This document shows, in pieces, positions 9,242-18,856 of a stretch of DNA of 64,000 nt. Every line of letters starts with the position of its first letter. The first letter of the stretch is position 1. The notes below the pieces were generated by a model. It saw nothing but the letters and a program-made list of their open reading frames with translations, did no database searches and had not been told where the DNA came from. A program made the translations under genes and the position numbers. This stretch comes from Colwellia sp. PAMC 21821 (GTDB lineage: Bacteria > Pseudomonadota > Gammaproteobacteria > Enterobacterales > Alteromonadaceae), in NCBI RefSeq assembly GCF_002077175.1, contig NZ_CP014943.1:1364001-1428000 (forward strand), given 5' to 3'.

Positions 9242-10621
9242 TTATAAGTTTTCTTCCGCGAAAGAGGCTAAACGACTACGAACCACGCCATTTAAATTGA
9301 TATTACTACTGCCTGGAAAGTCTTTAAAGCGTTCTACAATGTAGGTCAGGCCAGAGGTGACTGCGGTTAAATAGTTACTGTCAATTTGCGCTAAGTTACC
9401 TGAACAAACTATTTTAGTACCTTCGCCACAGCGGGTAATAATGGTTTTCAACTGCGAAGCCGTTAAGTTTTGGCACTCATCAAGTAAAACCAGCGCATTT
9501 TGAATGCTTCGACCACGCATAAAGTTCACAGACTTAAACTGAATATTGGCTTTGTCCATAATGTAATCAAGGCTTCCGTTCATATTTTCGTCTTGTTTAT
9601 GCAGTACTTCTAAAGAATCAGTGATTGCCGCTAACCATGGCGCCATTTTTTCTTCTTCTGTACCGGGCAAAAAGCCAATTGACTCTGCTATTTCAGGGGT
9701 ACTGCGCGTAACAATAATTTTATCGTATAGCCCGCGTTCAATAACTTGTTCTAACGCTGTGGCCAAGGCAAGCAATGTCTTACCACAGCCTGCAGGCCCG
9801 GTGAGAATAACTAAATCAATGGTGGGATCAAGCAAAGCATCCATCGCCATGCCTTGATAAATGTTTTTTGGATGAATGCCCCATGCTTGCTTTGCCATTA
9901 AGCGTTCACGACTTAAATCGACTATTGATAATTTTTCATCGTCCCCGCCCGTAATTTTACCCGCAAAATGTTCGCCTTCATCAATAAGGTATTCATTGAT
10001 ATAACTGTTGGGCAGTAAATCGCGTTTAATGTAGTGGGTGGTATTACGACCTTGGGTTTCACTTTCGCACTCTTTTACGTGCTGCCAGAAATCACCGGTA
10101 AATTGGTGATAACCTTTGGTTAAAAATTGAATATCATCAATCAGCTGATCAGTACGGTAGTCTTCAACAAAAGCAAGCCCTGCACCTTTTGCCTTTAAGC
10201 GCATGTTAATATCTTTTGTAACCAGCACTACTTTGTTTTTTGGGTTTTGTGCTTGTAAATAAATTGCCGTACTAATAATGCGATTATCATTTTCATTAAA
10301 CGACAACTTTACTTTACTTTCGTCCAAGGCATAATCGTTAAAAATGGATAAACATCCACTGGGGTGTAGTTCATCGTTTTGCGGTAATTTAACACCGGAA
10401 AGTACTTGCTCTGGTGATGCATTGACTAATGTATCTTCAAGCGCTCTGATGGCAACTCGCGCATCACGGCTCACATCTTTGTTGCGATCTTTAATAGAAT
10501 CTAATTCTTCTAATACCGTCATCGGTACGACAACATCATGTTCTTTGAAGGAGAGAAAGGCGAAGGGTTCGTGTAATAATATATTGGTATCTAAAACATA
10601 AATAATTTTATTAACTGTCAT
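9242..10621 (-). CDS. PIN-PhoH2 family ATPase
   Basis: This 459-residue protein joins an N-terminal PIN nuclease-like domain (about 5-140, with acidic residues in VLDTN, EELD and SRDAR) to a PhoH-type P-loop ATPase (about 240-450, Walker A GPAGCGKT, Walker B LVLLDECQN). Members of this PhoH2 group have RNA helicase and ribonuclease activities in some species; the role here is not known. The start ATG at 10621 has AAAGGATC upstream as a ribosome site. It stands alone, divergent from rapA across a 413-base gap. Confidence 0.88.
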   Translation of the reverse strand: MTVNKIIYVLDTNILLHEPFAFLSFKEHDVVVPMTVLEELDSIKDRNKDVSRDARVAIRALEDTLVNASPEQVLSGVKLPQNDELHPSGCLSIFNDYALDESKVKLSFNENDNRIISTAIYLQAQNPKNKVVLVTKDINMRLKAKGAGLAFVEDYRTDQLIDDIQFLTKGYHQFTGDFWQHVKECESETQGRNTTHYIKRDLLPNSYINEYLIDEGEHFAGKITGGDDEKLSIVDLSRERLMAKQAWGIHPKNIYQGMAMDALLDPTIDLVILTGPAGCGKTLLALATALEQVIERGLYDKIIVTRSTPEIAESIGFLPGTEEEKMAPWLAAITDSLEVLHKQDENMNGSLDYIMDKANIQFKSVNFMRGRSIQNALVLLDECQNLTASQLKTIITRCGEGTKIVCSGNLAQIDSNYLTAVTSGLTYIVERFKDFPGSSNINLNGVVRSRLASFAEENL

Positions 10622-11034
10622 ATGAAGATCCTTTCACAAGTTGAAGGCTCCACAGCGATGTTTATTAGTAACAGCTGCCAGAAACCACAAAAAGTTGATA
10701 ACTCATCTAACCAAAATAATTCAATAAATCATTTATTTATATCATTGCTTTTACAACAATATAAACGGCTTGTACCATCAAGCATATAACCACTCTACAG
10801 TTTATTTCCCCGCAAGCAAGCAGCTTTTTACTGATTAAGCCTTAAGTATCAAGGACTATTATTGTGCTGCGAATGCGTTATGGCTTAAAACAAAATTAAA
10901 TTCTATTAATTTTAAAGAAAAAAAGTGCGCTTTTACTGATTTTTTTAATGATCACTTCTATGATTAACGATATTATAGCGCCCTTTTTTTGACGTGTATT
11001 TTTTACGCGAGTTATTGAGTTGGAGTTTTTTTTT
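10622..11034. other. Divergent intergenic region between the PhoH2 gene and rapA
   Basis: I see no gene in these 413 AT-rich bases. The region must hold promoters for both divergent genes. GATATTATAG near 10970 could be a -10 element for rapA, but I find no matching -35, so I do not annotate it as a promoter. Confidence 0.4.
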
Positions 11035-13947
11035 ATGTCATTTTACCCTGGACAACGCTGGATTAGTGATAGTGAGTCAGATCAAGGACTAGGTACCGTT
11101 ACCGCTGTCGAAGGTCGTTTTGTTACTATCGTATTTACGGCTACTGGGGATGCAAGACAATATGCCATAGATAATGCACCTTTAACCCGAGTTATTTTTA
11201 ATGCTGGCGATAATATTCCAAGCCATGAAGGTTGGTCACTTACCGTCGAATCGTTCGAAGAAAATAATAATTTATTGACCTACTTTGGTGTTAGACAAGA
11301 CACCGGCGAAGCTTGTTCATTAAAAGAAATGATGATTGATCATTTCATTAAATTTAATAAACCTCATGATCGCCTCCTTAACGGACAAATTGATCGCCTT
11401 GATTGGTTTCGTTTAAGAAAAGACTGTCTACATCATCAATTTAGCCAACAACAATCAGATTTAACAGGCCTAAGCGGTGGCCGTGTTAGCTTGATCCCAC
11501 ACCAATTATATATTGCTGAAGAAGTCGGTAGTCGCTTTGCACCTCGGGTTTTGTTAGCTGATGAAGTGGGTTTAGGTAAAACCATTGAAGCTGGCTTAAT
11601 TATTCATCAACAATTAGTAACAGGCCGTGCTAAACGTGTGCTAATTATTGTACCAGAGTCATTAATGCACCAATGGTTGGTTGAAATGTTACGTCGTTTT
11701 AATCTGCCGTTTAGTATTTTTGATGAAAGTCGCTGTGAAGAGACATCAGATAACGGCGATGATGAAAATCCATTCAGCCAAGAACAACTGGTGCTAGTTA
11801 ATCTTGGCTTTATTACCAAAAATCCTCGCTGGTATGAAGCGATGATTGATGAAGAATGGGACTTGATGGTTGTCGACGAGGCACACCATTTAAGTTGGCA
11901 GCAAGATAATGCCAGCATAGAATATCAATGTATTGAGCAATTAGCGCAAACCATACCTGGGGTTTTATTGTTAACGGCGACACCTGATCAATTAGGTCAT
12001 GAAGGTCACTTTGCTCGCTTACGTTTACTTGATCCTGATCGCTTCTTCGACTATCAAAAGTTTACTGAAGAAGAACAACATTATACCGAAGTCGCTGATG
12101 CAGCAAATACGCTGATCACTGATGAACCACTTGCTAGCGAACAAATAACCACGTTAACCACCTTGTTGCACGAAGCCGATGTTAGTGCACATATTGCGGC
12201 AATCAATCATGCTGAAAAGTCAGAGCAAAAAAATGCTCGCCAGCATATTCTTGATCAACTTTTAGACCGTCATGGCACAGGTCGTATATTGTTTCGTAAC
12301 AGCCGTAACACCATTAAAGGTTTCCCCGGCCGTGAATTACATGCTGCGCCAATGGCAATGCCAGAAGCCTATCAAGACGCTATCAATGAACTCTTATTGT
12401 CAGGCACTGCTGAAGATTTAAAATCACAAGCACAAGCAAAACTTATTTTTACGCCAGAAACATTGTTCAGCTTAGACAGCCATGAAGATTGGTATGATAT
12501 TGACCCACGCGTCGATTATTTAATTGAGCTTTTACAGTCATTGAAAAAAGAAAAAGTCTTAGTTATTTGTGCAAATGCGCAAACCGCTATCGACTTAGAA
12601 ACCGCCTTGCGTGTTAAAGAAGGTATGCGTGCTGCGGTATTTCATGAAGGTTTAAGCATTTTTGAACGTGATCGTGCTGCCGCCTACTTTGCTCAAGATG
12701 AAGATAGCGCTCAGGTGCTATTGTGTTCTGAAATTGGTAGCGAAGGACGTAATTTTCAATTTGCACATCATTTAGTCTTGTTTGATTTACCACGTAACCC
12801 AGATTTACTAGAACAACGTATCGGTCGCTTAGACCGTATTGGTCAGACAGAGACTATTCGTATTCACGTGCCTTATTTTGAAGACTCTGCGCAAAGTTTA
12901 CTGTTTAAATGGTATAAAAAAGCGTTGAACGCATTTGAGCATACTTGTATTACTGGCCATGCAGTTTTTAACGCTTTTGGTGAAAAATTATTTGACCTAG
13001 CACTTAGCGCCAGTTGGGATTCTAACGAAGCGGAAACGTTGATCAAGCAAAGTCATGAGAAACATTTAACCATCAAACAAGACCTTGAATCAGGCCGAGA
13101 TAAATTGCTTGAGCTGCACTCTTCAGGCCAAGGTAAAGCACATGCCTTAGTTGAAAAGATTGAAAAGTTAGATCAACAAATTCATTTGCCACAATTCATG
13201 TTTCAGTTATTGGATGTTTTTGGCATTCAACAAGATGATAAAGCAGATAATGCCATTGCACTGCAACCTTCTGAGCATATGTTGTGTACTAACTTCCCAT
13301 GCTTACCTGAAGACGGCACAACGATTACTTTTAACCGTCATACCGCACTAGCAGTTGAAAACTACCAGCTTATTACCTGGGATCATCCTATGGTACGTGG
13401 TGCTATGGACCTTGTTCTTTCTGATGAAATAGGTAACTCAAGTATTGGCCTATTGAAAAACCCGGCACTGCCTGCTGGCACATTTTTCTTAGAGTGTATT
13501 TTCACCTTAGAAGCTATTGCACCAAGCAATTTGCAGCTAGGTCGTTATTTACCGACTACACCTATTCGCATCTTAGTCGACAAAAATGGTAATAACCTTG
13601 CCGATAAAGTCAGCGAAACAGTATTAGATCAACAACTGTCACCGGTGAAAAAACAAGTGGCACTGCAATTAGTTAAAGCATTGAGAAGCCAAGTGGCTCC
13701 GTTAGTTGCCAAAGCAGAAGCACATGCGGATGCGCAAATTTCTTCTATTCAAGCAAAAGCGCTTGCAGGTATGCAAGTAGCCATGGATGAAGAACATCAA
13801 CGTTTAACGGCGCTAAAAGCCATAAACCCAAGTGTGCGTCAGCAAGAAATTGACTTTATTTTGATGCAAAAAAATGCCTTAGCTGAATATATTGAAAAAG
13901 CACAAATTCAGTTTGAAGCTGTGCGGTTAATTGTTGTCAGCAACTAG
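11035..13947 (+). CDS. rapA: RNA polymerase-associated ATPase RapA
   Basis: The 970-residue protein is a Swi2/Snf2-type ATPase that binds RNA polymerase and recycles it after stalling or termination. The N-terminal Tudor-like region begins with PGQRWISDSESDQGLGTV, a close match to Escherichia RapA. Walker A DEVGLGKT lies at about residue 177, the DEAH box at about 281, and the helicase C motif ends with IGRLDRIGQ. The length matches the family (968 in Escherichia). I start at ATG 11035, because TTGGAG at 11020-11025 then serves as the ribosome site; an in-frame TTG at 11020 is less likely. It is followed by a terminator and rluA. Confidence 0.96.
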   Translation: MSFYPGQRWISDSESDQGLGTVTAVEGRFVTIVFTATGDARQYAIDNAPLTRVIFNAGDNIPSHEGWSLTVESFEENNNLLTYFGVRQDTGEACSLKEMMIDHFIKFNKPHDRLLNGQIDRLDWFRLRKDCLHHQFSQQQSDLTGLSGGRVSLIPHQLYIAEEVGSRFAPRVLLADEVGLGKTIEAGLIIHQQLVTGRAKRVLIIVPESLMHQWLVEMLRRFNLPFSIFDESRCEETSDNGDDENPFSQEQLVLVNLGFITKNPRWYEAMIDEEWDLMVVDEAHHLSWQQDNASIEYQCIEQLAQTIPGVLLLTATPDQLGHEGHFARLRLLDPDRFFDYQKFTEEEQHYTEVADAANTLITDEPLASEQITTLTTLLHEADVSAHIAAINHAEKSEQKNARQHILDQLLDRHGTGRILFRNSRNTIKGFPGRELHAAPMAMPEAYQDAINELLLSGTAEDLKSQAQAKLIFTPETLFSLDSHEDWYDIDPRVDYLIELLQSLKKEKVLVICANAQTAIDLETALRVKEGMRAAVFHEGLSIFERDRAAAYFAQDEDSAQVLLCSEIGSEGRNFQFAHHLVLFDLPRNPDLLEQRIGRLDRIGQTETIRIHVPYFEDSAQSLLFKWYKKALNAFEHTCITGHAVFNAFGEKLFDLALSASWDSNEAETLIKQSHEKHLTIKQDLESGRDKLLELHSSGQGKAHALVEKIEKLDQQIHLPQFMFQLLDVFGIQQDDKADNAIALQPSEHMLCTNFPCLPEDGTTITFNRHTALAVENYQLITWDHPMVRGAMDLVLSDEIGNSSIGLLKNPALPAGTFFLECIFTLEAIAPSNLQLGRYLPTTPIRILVDKNGNNLADKVSETVLDQQLSPVKKQVALQLVKALRSQVAPLVAKAEAHADAQISSIQAKALAGMQVAMDEEHQRLTALKAINPSVRQQEIDFILMQKNALAEYIEKAQIQFEAVRLIVVSN

Positions 13948-13983
13948 GCTAGAAAGCACTAACAACTAAGAATAAAAAATAGT

Positions 13984-14011
13984 AAGGCTACGCATATTGT
14001 GTAGCCTTTTT
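13984..14011 (+). terminator. Rho-independent terminator of rapA
   Basis: The stem AAGGCTAC/GTAGCCTT with a short loop is followed by a T run, 36 bases after the rapA stop. It separates rapA from rluA, although rluA may still be reached by read-through. Confidence 0.85.
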
Positions 14012-14043
14012 GTTTCACGCAAGTTTAAAAGGAATACCTTAAG

Positions 14044-14727
14044 ATGGGTGCTAACCCTGATTTTATTTATCAGCCCCCAATGAGTCCTTACCTTGATATT
14101 GTTTATCAAGATAACGATATTGTTGTCTTCAATAAACCTAGCGGGCTATTGACGGTACCCGGTCGCTTGCCTGAACACCAAGACTGTTTACAAAATAGAG
14201 TGCTAAAAGTGCTGCCTACGGCAACCGTGGTTCATCGCTTAGACATGGCAACATCGGGCATTATTTTAATGGCACTGAATAAACCTGCCCATGTAGCAAT
14301 TAGCCGTCAATTTGAAAAGCGCTTAACGCAAAAAAGCTACATTGCTCGGGTCTTTGGTAAAATTGAAAAAACTCAGGGTTCTGTTGAACAACCTTTAATT
14401 TGTGACTGGCCAAATAGGCCAAAACAGAAAGTCGATCATGAAAATGGCAAAGCCGCGTTAACCCATTACAACGTGCTAAGTTATCGTGAAAACAACGATA
14501 AAAAAATAACCACCTTAGTTGAACTGACACCGGTAACAGGACGCTCGCACCAATTACGGGTGCATATGCTTTTTCTTGGTCATCCAATACTTGGCGATCG
14601 ACTTTATGCCCACCAGCAAGCATTAACCATGAGTAATCGCTTGCAATTACATGCAAAAATGCTACAAATAACGCATCCAGTTTCTGCGCAAACATTAACA
14701 TTTTCAAAAGCCTGCCCTTTTGATTAA
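14044..14727 (+). CDS. rluA: Pseudouridine synthase RluA
   Basis: This 227-residue protein is of the RluA family, with the catalytic motif HRLDMATSG and Asp at about 66, the upstream NKPSGLLTVPG and the downstream GRSHQLRVHM. RluA makes pseudouridine at position 746 of 23S rRNA and position 32 of several tRNAs. The short length without an S4 domain and the position next to rapA (the same pairing as in Escherichia) favour RluA over RluC or RluD. AAAGGAA lies upstream of the ATG. Confidence 0.92.
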   Translation: MGANPDFIYQPPMSPYLDIVYQDNDIVVFNKPSGLLTVPGRLPEHQDCLQNRVLKVLPTATVVHRLDMATSGIILMALNKPAHVAISRQFEKRLTQKSYIARVFGKIEKTQGSVEQPLICDWPNRPKQKVDHENGKAALTHYNVLSYRENNDKKITTLVELTPVTGRSHQLRVHMLFLGHPILGDRLYAHQQALTMSNRLQLHAKMLQITHPVSAQTLTFSKACPFD

Positions 14728-14884
14728 TACCAAAAGTTACAGAGGTTAGATAAAGGTATTAGTTAAAGAGATTAGTTAAAGAAAATGTCGATAACGTCGA
14801 TACTAGCTAATGTCGATACTATAGGCACACGCGTTTGGTAGCGCCATCCTGTTAATCACTCATCTGTCAGAGGAAAGTTACTTT

Positions 14885-15931
14885 ATGCGTTTAAAAATAA
14901 AACCATTATTTAATTTCATTATATTAGCGACATCGACCCTACTGTTTAATAGCACGCACTCATTGGCCTTTGACCCTATCCAAGAAGTACAAGAGCAGCT
15001 AAAAACAGGTGCAAAAACAGAGAAAAGTGCTAACAGCGAAACGGCAGGTACAGAGCAAAGTACTAACAGCGACACTGAAGCAGAAACAAACACGGAATCC
15101 GACGATAAAAAAGCTGACCCTGAGTCAATAAAAGACACTGATACAGCAGAAGATGAACATCAACACCACGTCATCATCAACCCACCGGTTGATTCGTTTG
15201 AACAGCAGCAGCAAGATATTAAACACTACTTATCGCAAGAGAAAATCAGTCCAATACTTGTTGGATCTGAAAGTTATCTGACGGCGATTAATGAACACAC
15301 CACGGCGATTAACAAAGGTGTGATGGTGTTAATTCCTGATTGGCAACAAAGCATAGCAACACCTAACGCACTTAATCAGCTTCGTAAGGACATGCCACAG
15401 CATGGATGGACAACCATTACCTTGCATCCTCCAAGTAAACCAGAAAACTACCCATCACAAGCATTCATGGCGCAAGAACGCAGCACTGAAGATAGCGACA
15501 CTTTAACAAGCTATAGCAAAAAATTTGCCGATATTATGCTAGCGGTAATTGAGAAAGCTAAAAGTTATCCTGGAGTCATAATTGTTGTGGCAGAAGGTAG
15601 TAATAGCGCTGTATTACTCGGCATATATCAGCAAGCGTTAGTGGCTGCACCCGCGGCATTTGTTATGCTTAGTAGCTATATGCCAACAATACCAGCAAGC
15701 GATAAAATAGCGCAACAATTGGCAGAAACAGATTATCCCATACTCGATTTATATTTAAAGCGTGACCACCGGTTAGTGCTTGCGAATGCAAAAATAAGAA
15801 AAGATGCTGCTAAAAGAGAATTGAAAGTGTATTACCGACAAAAGCAATTAAGTAATCAAGTTACCGGTTACTACCCTAAAAACACCTTAACAACAGAAAT
15901 TATAAGCTGGCTTAGTGCGATCGGCTGGTAA
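14885..15931 (+). CDS. DUF3530 family secreted protein
   Basis: This 348-residue protein has a signal peptide ending near SLAFA-like residues (about 25-29). A low-complexity acidic linker (about 40-90, rich in Thr, Glu, Asp and Ser) is followed by a domain that resembles DUF3530, a divergent alpha/beta-hydrolase-like family common in Alteromonadales. In place of a clear GxSxG elbow it has VVAEGSNSAVLL, so enzymatic activity is doubtful. The start is supported by AGAGGAAAG upstream. It stands alone downstream of rluA; function is unknown. Confidence 0.65.
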   Translation: MRLKIKPLFNFIILATSTLLFNSTHSLAFDPIQEVQEQLKTGAKTEKSANSETAGTEQSTNSDTEAETNTESDDKKADPESIKDTDTAEDEHQHHVIINPPVDSFEQQQQDIKHYLSQEKISPILVGSESYLTAINEHTTAINKGVMVLIPDWQQSIATPNALNQLRKDMPQHGWTTITLHPPSKPENYPSQAFMAQERSTEDSDTLTSYSKKFADIMLAVIEKAKSYPGVIIVVAEGSNSAVLLGIYQQALVAAPAAFVMLSSYMPTIPASDKIAQQLAETDYPILDLYLKRDHRLVLANAKIRKDAAKRELKVYYRQKQLSNQVTGYYPKNTLTTEIISWLSAIGW

Positions 15932-16040
15932 TATTAATTCAAGTTAAAAACACAGTTTTATGCATAGCCTAGTCCAGAATAAAGTTAAGCATAAAGTTAA
16001 GAACAAAGTTAAAATCATTGAGAAATATGAACAACTGCAC

Positions 16041-17111
16041 TCATGGATTGGTGCGATATATTGCAACCTTCCCTTGTGCTCCTGCGGCTAAAAACAATCC
16101 ATTATCACTGGCGATAGTATAAAAACCCTGGTCGTTTATTTCGCTTGAAGTATCGTCAAACGCTTGCCAATGTTGTCCGGAATCTGTGGAAATATCACTG
16201 CCAGTTTTGCCACTGGCAATACAAATATTTTCGCTGCAGCTCATCGCGGTGCGCAAACCACGTTGACCCGCATCAATTGGCTGCCATTGCTTGTCTAAAA
16301 AGGTGGCAATATTGGCGTAACTTGCTGGCCTTTGCAGATAATCTCCACCTAGCACAAAAACCTGCTGTTGACTGTTCAGCGCTAACGCATAACCGCCTGC
16401 GGTTTGTGTTTGTTGAAAAAGCGGCACACTTTGCCTTAGCCAACTTTCGCCCCAATCACTGCTGTAATAAACTGAAGCTGTAAAGCCCCCCGTAGTTAAC
16501 CAAGCTTGACCATTTTCATCTGTAATAAGCGTATTGCCACTAGCGGCAAAGGCGGCTTCTTTGGGTAAGATTTTAGGGAGTTTTAACCGCGCAATTCTTC
16601 GCCATGTTCGACCCGCATCTTCGGTTTTTTTAATCACATAAAAACCGTCAACAGGGTCGCCTAATAATAGCCCTGTGGTATTATTCCAAAACGCAATGGA
16701 ATCATAAAAGCCCTTAGCATCTTCATTCTGTAAGAGTAATTGCCAAGTTATGCCAGCGTCTATTGTTTTATATAAAACAGATTGAGCGCCTTCCCCTACA
16801 CCCATTACGATAGCGGTGTTATGATCAAATAATGCGATATCACGAAAGTCGGTATTAACCTTTGCAATAACCGAGCGATCTAACCAAGTTTTACCTGCAT
16901 CTTGGCTAACATATACCGCATTTTCGCTGCCCGTTATCCAGAGTGAATCTTGATAAACTGCACTGCCGCGCAGTGACACCTTTTTAGCTATATCCCCCCT
17001 TTGCCACGGTGTTAATTGTGCATGGACGATGGTCGGCATATTTACAGCAATAAATAACAAAAAAACAAAGCACATTTGAAAAAGCTTTCTAGAAGAAGTA
17101 TTTACAATCAT
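16041..17111 (-). CDS. YCF48-like secreted beta-propeller protein
   Basis: The protein has 356 residues with a signal peptide (cleavage near IVHAQ). The mature part has repeated BNR/YCF48-type units, recognisable by the recurring pattern of Ser or Asp, Gly, Trp (SQDAGKTW, TIDAGITW, TEDAGRTW, SSDWGESW, STDSGQHW). These predict a seven-bladed propeller. YCF48 in phototrophs assists photosystem II assembly; in non-phototrophs such proteins are of unknown function and may bind ligands or partners in the periplasm. No partner gene is adjacent. Confidence 0.8.
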   Translation of the reverse strand: MIVNTSSRKLFQMCFVFLLFIAVNMPTIVHAQLTPWQRGDIAKKVSLRGSAVYQDSLWITGSENAVYVSQDAGKTWLDRSVIAKVNTDFRDIALFDHNTAIVMGVGEGAQSVLYKTIDAGITWQLLLQNEDAKGFYDSIAFWNNTTGLLLGDPVDGFYVIKKTEDAGRTWRRIARLKLPKILPKEAAFAASGNTLITDENGQAWLTTGGFTASVYYSSDWGESWLRQSVPLFQQTQTAGGYALALNSQQQVFVLGGDYLQRPASYANIATFLDKQWQPIDAGQRGLRTAMSCSENICIASGKTGSDISTDSGQHWQAFDDTSSEINDQGFYTIASDNGLFLAAGAQGKVAIYRTNP

Positions 17112-17257
17112 TTACTTACCATAGATTACAAGTGAGGTCTGACTATCACGATTTTTATCTGTAAAATCAAGCCTCAGCAATTAAAAACCAGGTGAAATAT
17201 AAAAATTTGTCATTCAAAACTTATCAAAAATTAATAAAATAATGGTCTTATGCATAC

Positions 17258-17638
17258 CTATCTTTTATTGACGAACTTTGCCCAAGACAATAGTATTTCT
17301 CGAAAATCTTCGCGTCCACAAGATGACGAGTCCTGTTGATCAAAATCTATATCTTCTTCAATCAATGAATCTGGCAATACCTCAAGTCCGTCCATACTGG
17401 CATTAGTTTGTACTGTGACATCACCACGATTAAAAACCACCGTGTATTCGTTACCTGTTATAGTAACTTCTAACTTTTTCTCTGCTTCAATATCTGCCAT
17501 AGCTGACAATAACTGTTCAAGCTTGTCTGTATCAGTACCAACTTCAACTTCTAACCACGGACCAATAACTTCATGATCAAGTGAGAACTTAGCGATAGCG
17601 CCGCCTGTGATTGGATCATCTATAAATTGATATTCCAT
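17258..17638 (-). CDS. yacL: UPF0231 family protein YacL
   Basis: The protein has about 126 residues, starting MEYQFIDD, with the family pattern of an N-terminal MDYEF-like strand, an HEVIGPW motif and an acidic C-terminal part ending in CGREDFREILLSW, close to Escherichia YacL. The start at 17638 is chosen because GAGG lies 7-8 bases upstream and because homologues begin there; an in-frame ATG at 17701 would add an atypical extension. In Escherichia yacL follows acnB on the same strand, and here a broken acnB fragment lies upstream on this strand. Function is unknown. Confidence 0.85.
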   Translation of the reverse strand: MEYQFIDDPITGGAIAKFSLDHEVIGPWLEVEVGTDTDKLEQLLSAMADIEAEKKLEVTITGNEYTVVFNRGDVTVQTNASMDGLEVLPDSLIEEDIDFDQQDSSSCGREDFREILLSWAKFVNKR

Positions 17639-18045
17639 ATATACCTCATTCTGAAAATTTTTCGAAAAACCTATTTTACCCATTGGATTAAATAACTGCA
17701 TCGCTTAGACTCAATTATATAACCCGTTTGGCATTTTGTTAGCTAATTTCACTCAGCGTTTGCAGCAGTGTTTAACATCTAATTGAAAGCAAAAAAGCTA
17801 GCCTAAAAAACCATCATCTAATAATGAAAATCTACTATATTTAGTAAGGACCTTGTTATAATAGATATTGCCACTTAATTGTAGCAAAACCCTAGTTTTT
17901 AACACGAAATAACTCAGGTTAATGAAATAAAATAGTGTTTTAGTCTTGGCAAATAAGGAAATGATTTATCACAAATATTGGCAATAATTTTTTCATAGTA
18001 AAAATAGACTTAATTAAACAAATACCGCTGCTCGTTCGCGCTAGT
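17639..18045. other. Intergenic region between yacL and the binding-protein gene
   Basis: This 400-base stretch carries no clear gene. It contains a candidate extended -10 promoter at 17854-17862 and a short eight-codon frame at 17961-17987 directly behind AAGGAA. That frame could be a leader peptide or chance. Confidence 0.4.
17854..17862 (+). promoter_or_regulatory. Candidate extended -10 promoter element
   Basis: TGTTATAAT fits the extended -10 form (TG, one base, TATAAT) and points toward the substrate-binding protein gene. No good -35 hexamer lies 17 bases upstream, which is tolerated in extended -10 promoters. Confidence 0.4.
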
Positions 18046-18780
18046 TTGGGTTGTCTGTTTTTTTTATTTTTTATGTCATTTAAAATCACAGCGCAACCGC
18101 TAAATACTATTATTGTTGCTACGCATATTGAACCGCCATTCTCCAACATTGTTGACGGTATATTCATTGGCGAAAATATTGATATCGCCCATGCATTGGC
18201 AGCCAAATTAAATAAAAAAGCGAGTTTTGTCTATTGCCCTCCTGCTCGCTGTTTTGCACTATTACAAAGTGGTCAAGCCGACATGATGATTGCGATAAGG
18301 AAAACAGAAACAAGAAAACAGTTTCTACAATATCTTGAACCGCCAATAAAAATACAAAAGCTGCCGTTACAATTCTATATTCATGCCGACAGTAAAATCG
18401 ATTTAAATAGCTATGAAGACCTGCATTCTTTAAACATTGGCGTTTTAAGAGGAGCTTCATATTTTGATCAGTTTGACCAAGATACACAACTCTCTAAAAT
18501 TCCATTAACTAACTACCAGCAACTCGTTGATATGCTATTAAAAGGGCGCATTGACACCTTCCTTGAGCGCGAAGAAACTATCACACCCTGGGTTGATCAA
18601 AAGGTTTATAATACTCAAATTAAAATAGCGAAGTTCGCTTATGACAAAACGGTAGGATCTTATATTACGGTGTCAAAAAAATCTGCATTAGCCAATGAAA
18701 CAACACTTTTATCACAAGCCTTAAAGGACTTATCTGACAAAGGTGAGTTGCAGGCTATTGTAAAGAAAGTGAGAAATTGA
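18046..18780 (+). CDS. Periplasmic solute-binding protein, family 3-like
   Basis: About 244 residues with a hydrophobic N-terminus ending near KITAQP, then a family 3 binding-protein fold: IIVATHIEPPFS, the sequence GENIDIAHALAAKL, the central LQSGQADMMIAIRKTETR and LNIGVLRGASY. Solitary proteins of this type occur widely in Alteromonadales without transporter genes. No permease or ATPase gene is adjacent, so a sensing or scavenging role is possible. The start is unsure: the frame is open back to 17965, but TTG at 18046 is the only usual start codon and it lacks a ribosome site and basic N-region. Confidence 0.68.
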   Translation: MGCLFFLFFMSFKITAQPLNTIIVATHIEPPFSNIVDGIFIGENIDIAHALAAKLNKKASFVYCPPARCFALLQSGQADMMIAIRKTETRKQFLQYLEPPIKIQKLPLQFYIHADSKIDLNSYEDLHSLNIGVLRGASYFDQFDQDTQLSKIPLTNYQQLVDMLLKGRIDTFLEREETITPWVDQKVYNTQIKIAKFAYDKTVGSYITVSKKSALANETTLLSQALKDLSDKGELQAIVKKVRN

Positions 18781-18856
18781 GTTGAATATCAATTGAACTT
18801 ACACTGCGCTATCGCGTCTATAACTTATCTTCTATTTATCTGATATTGATATTGTT

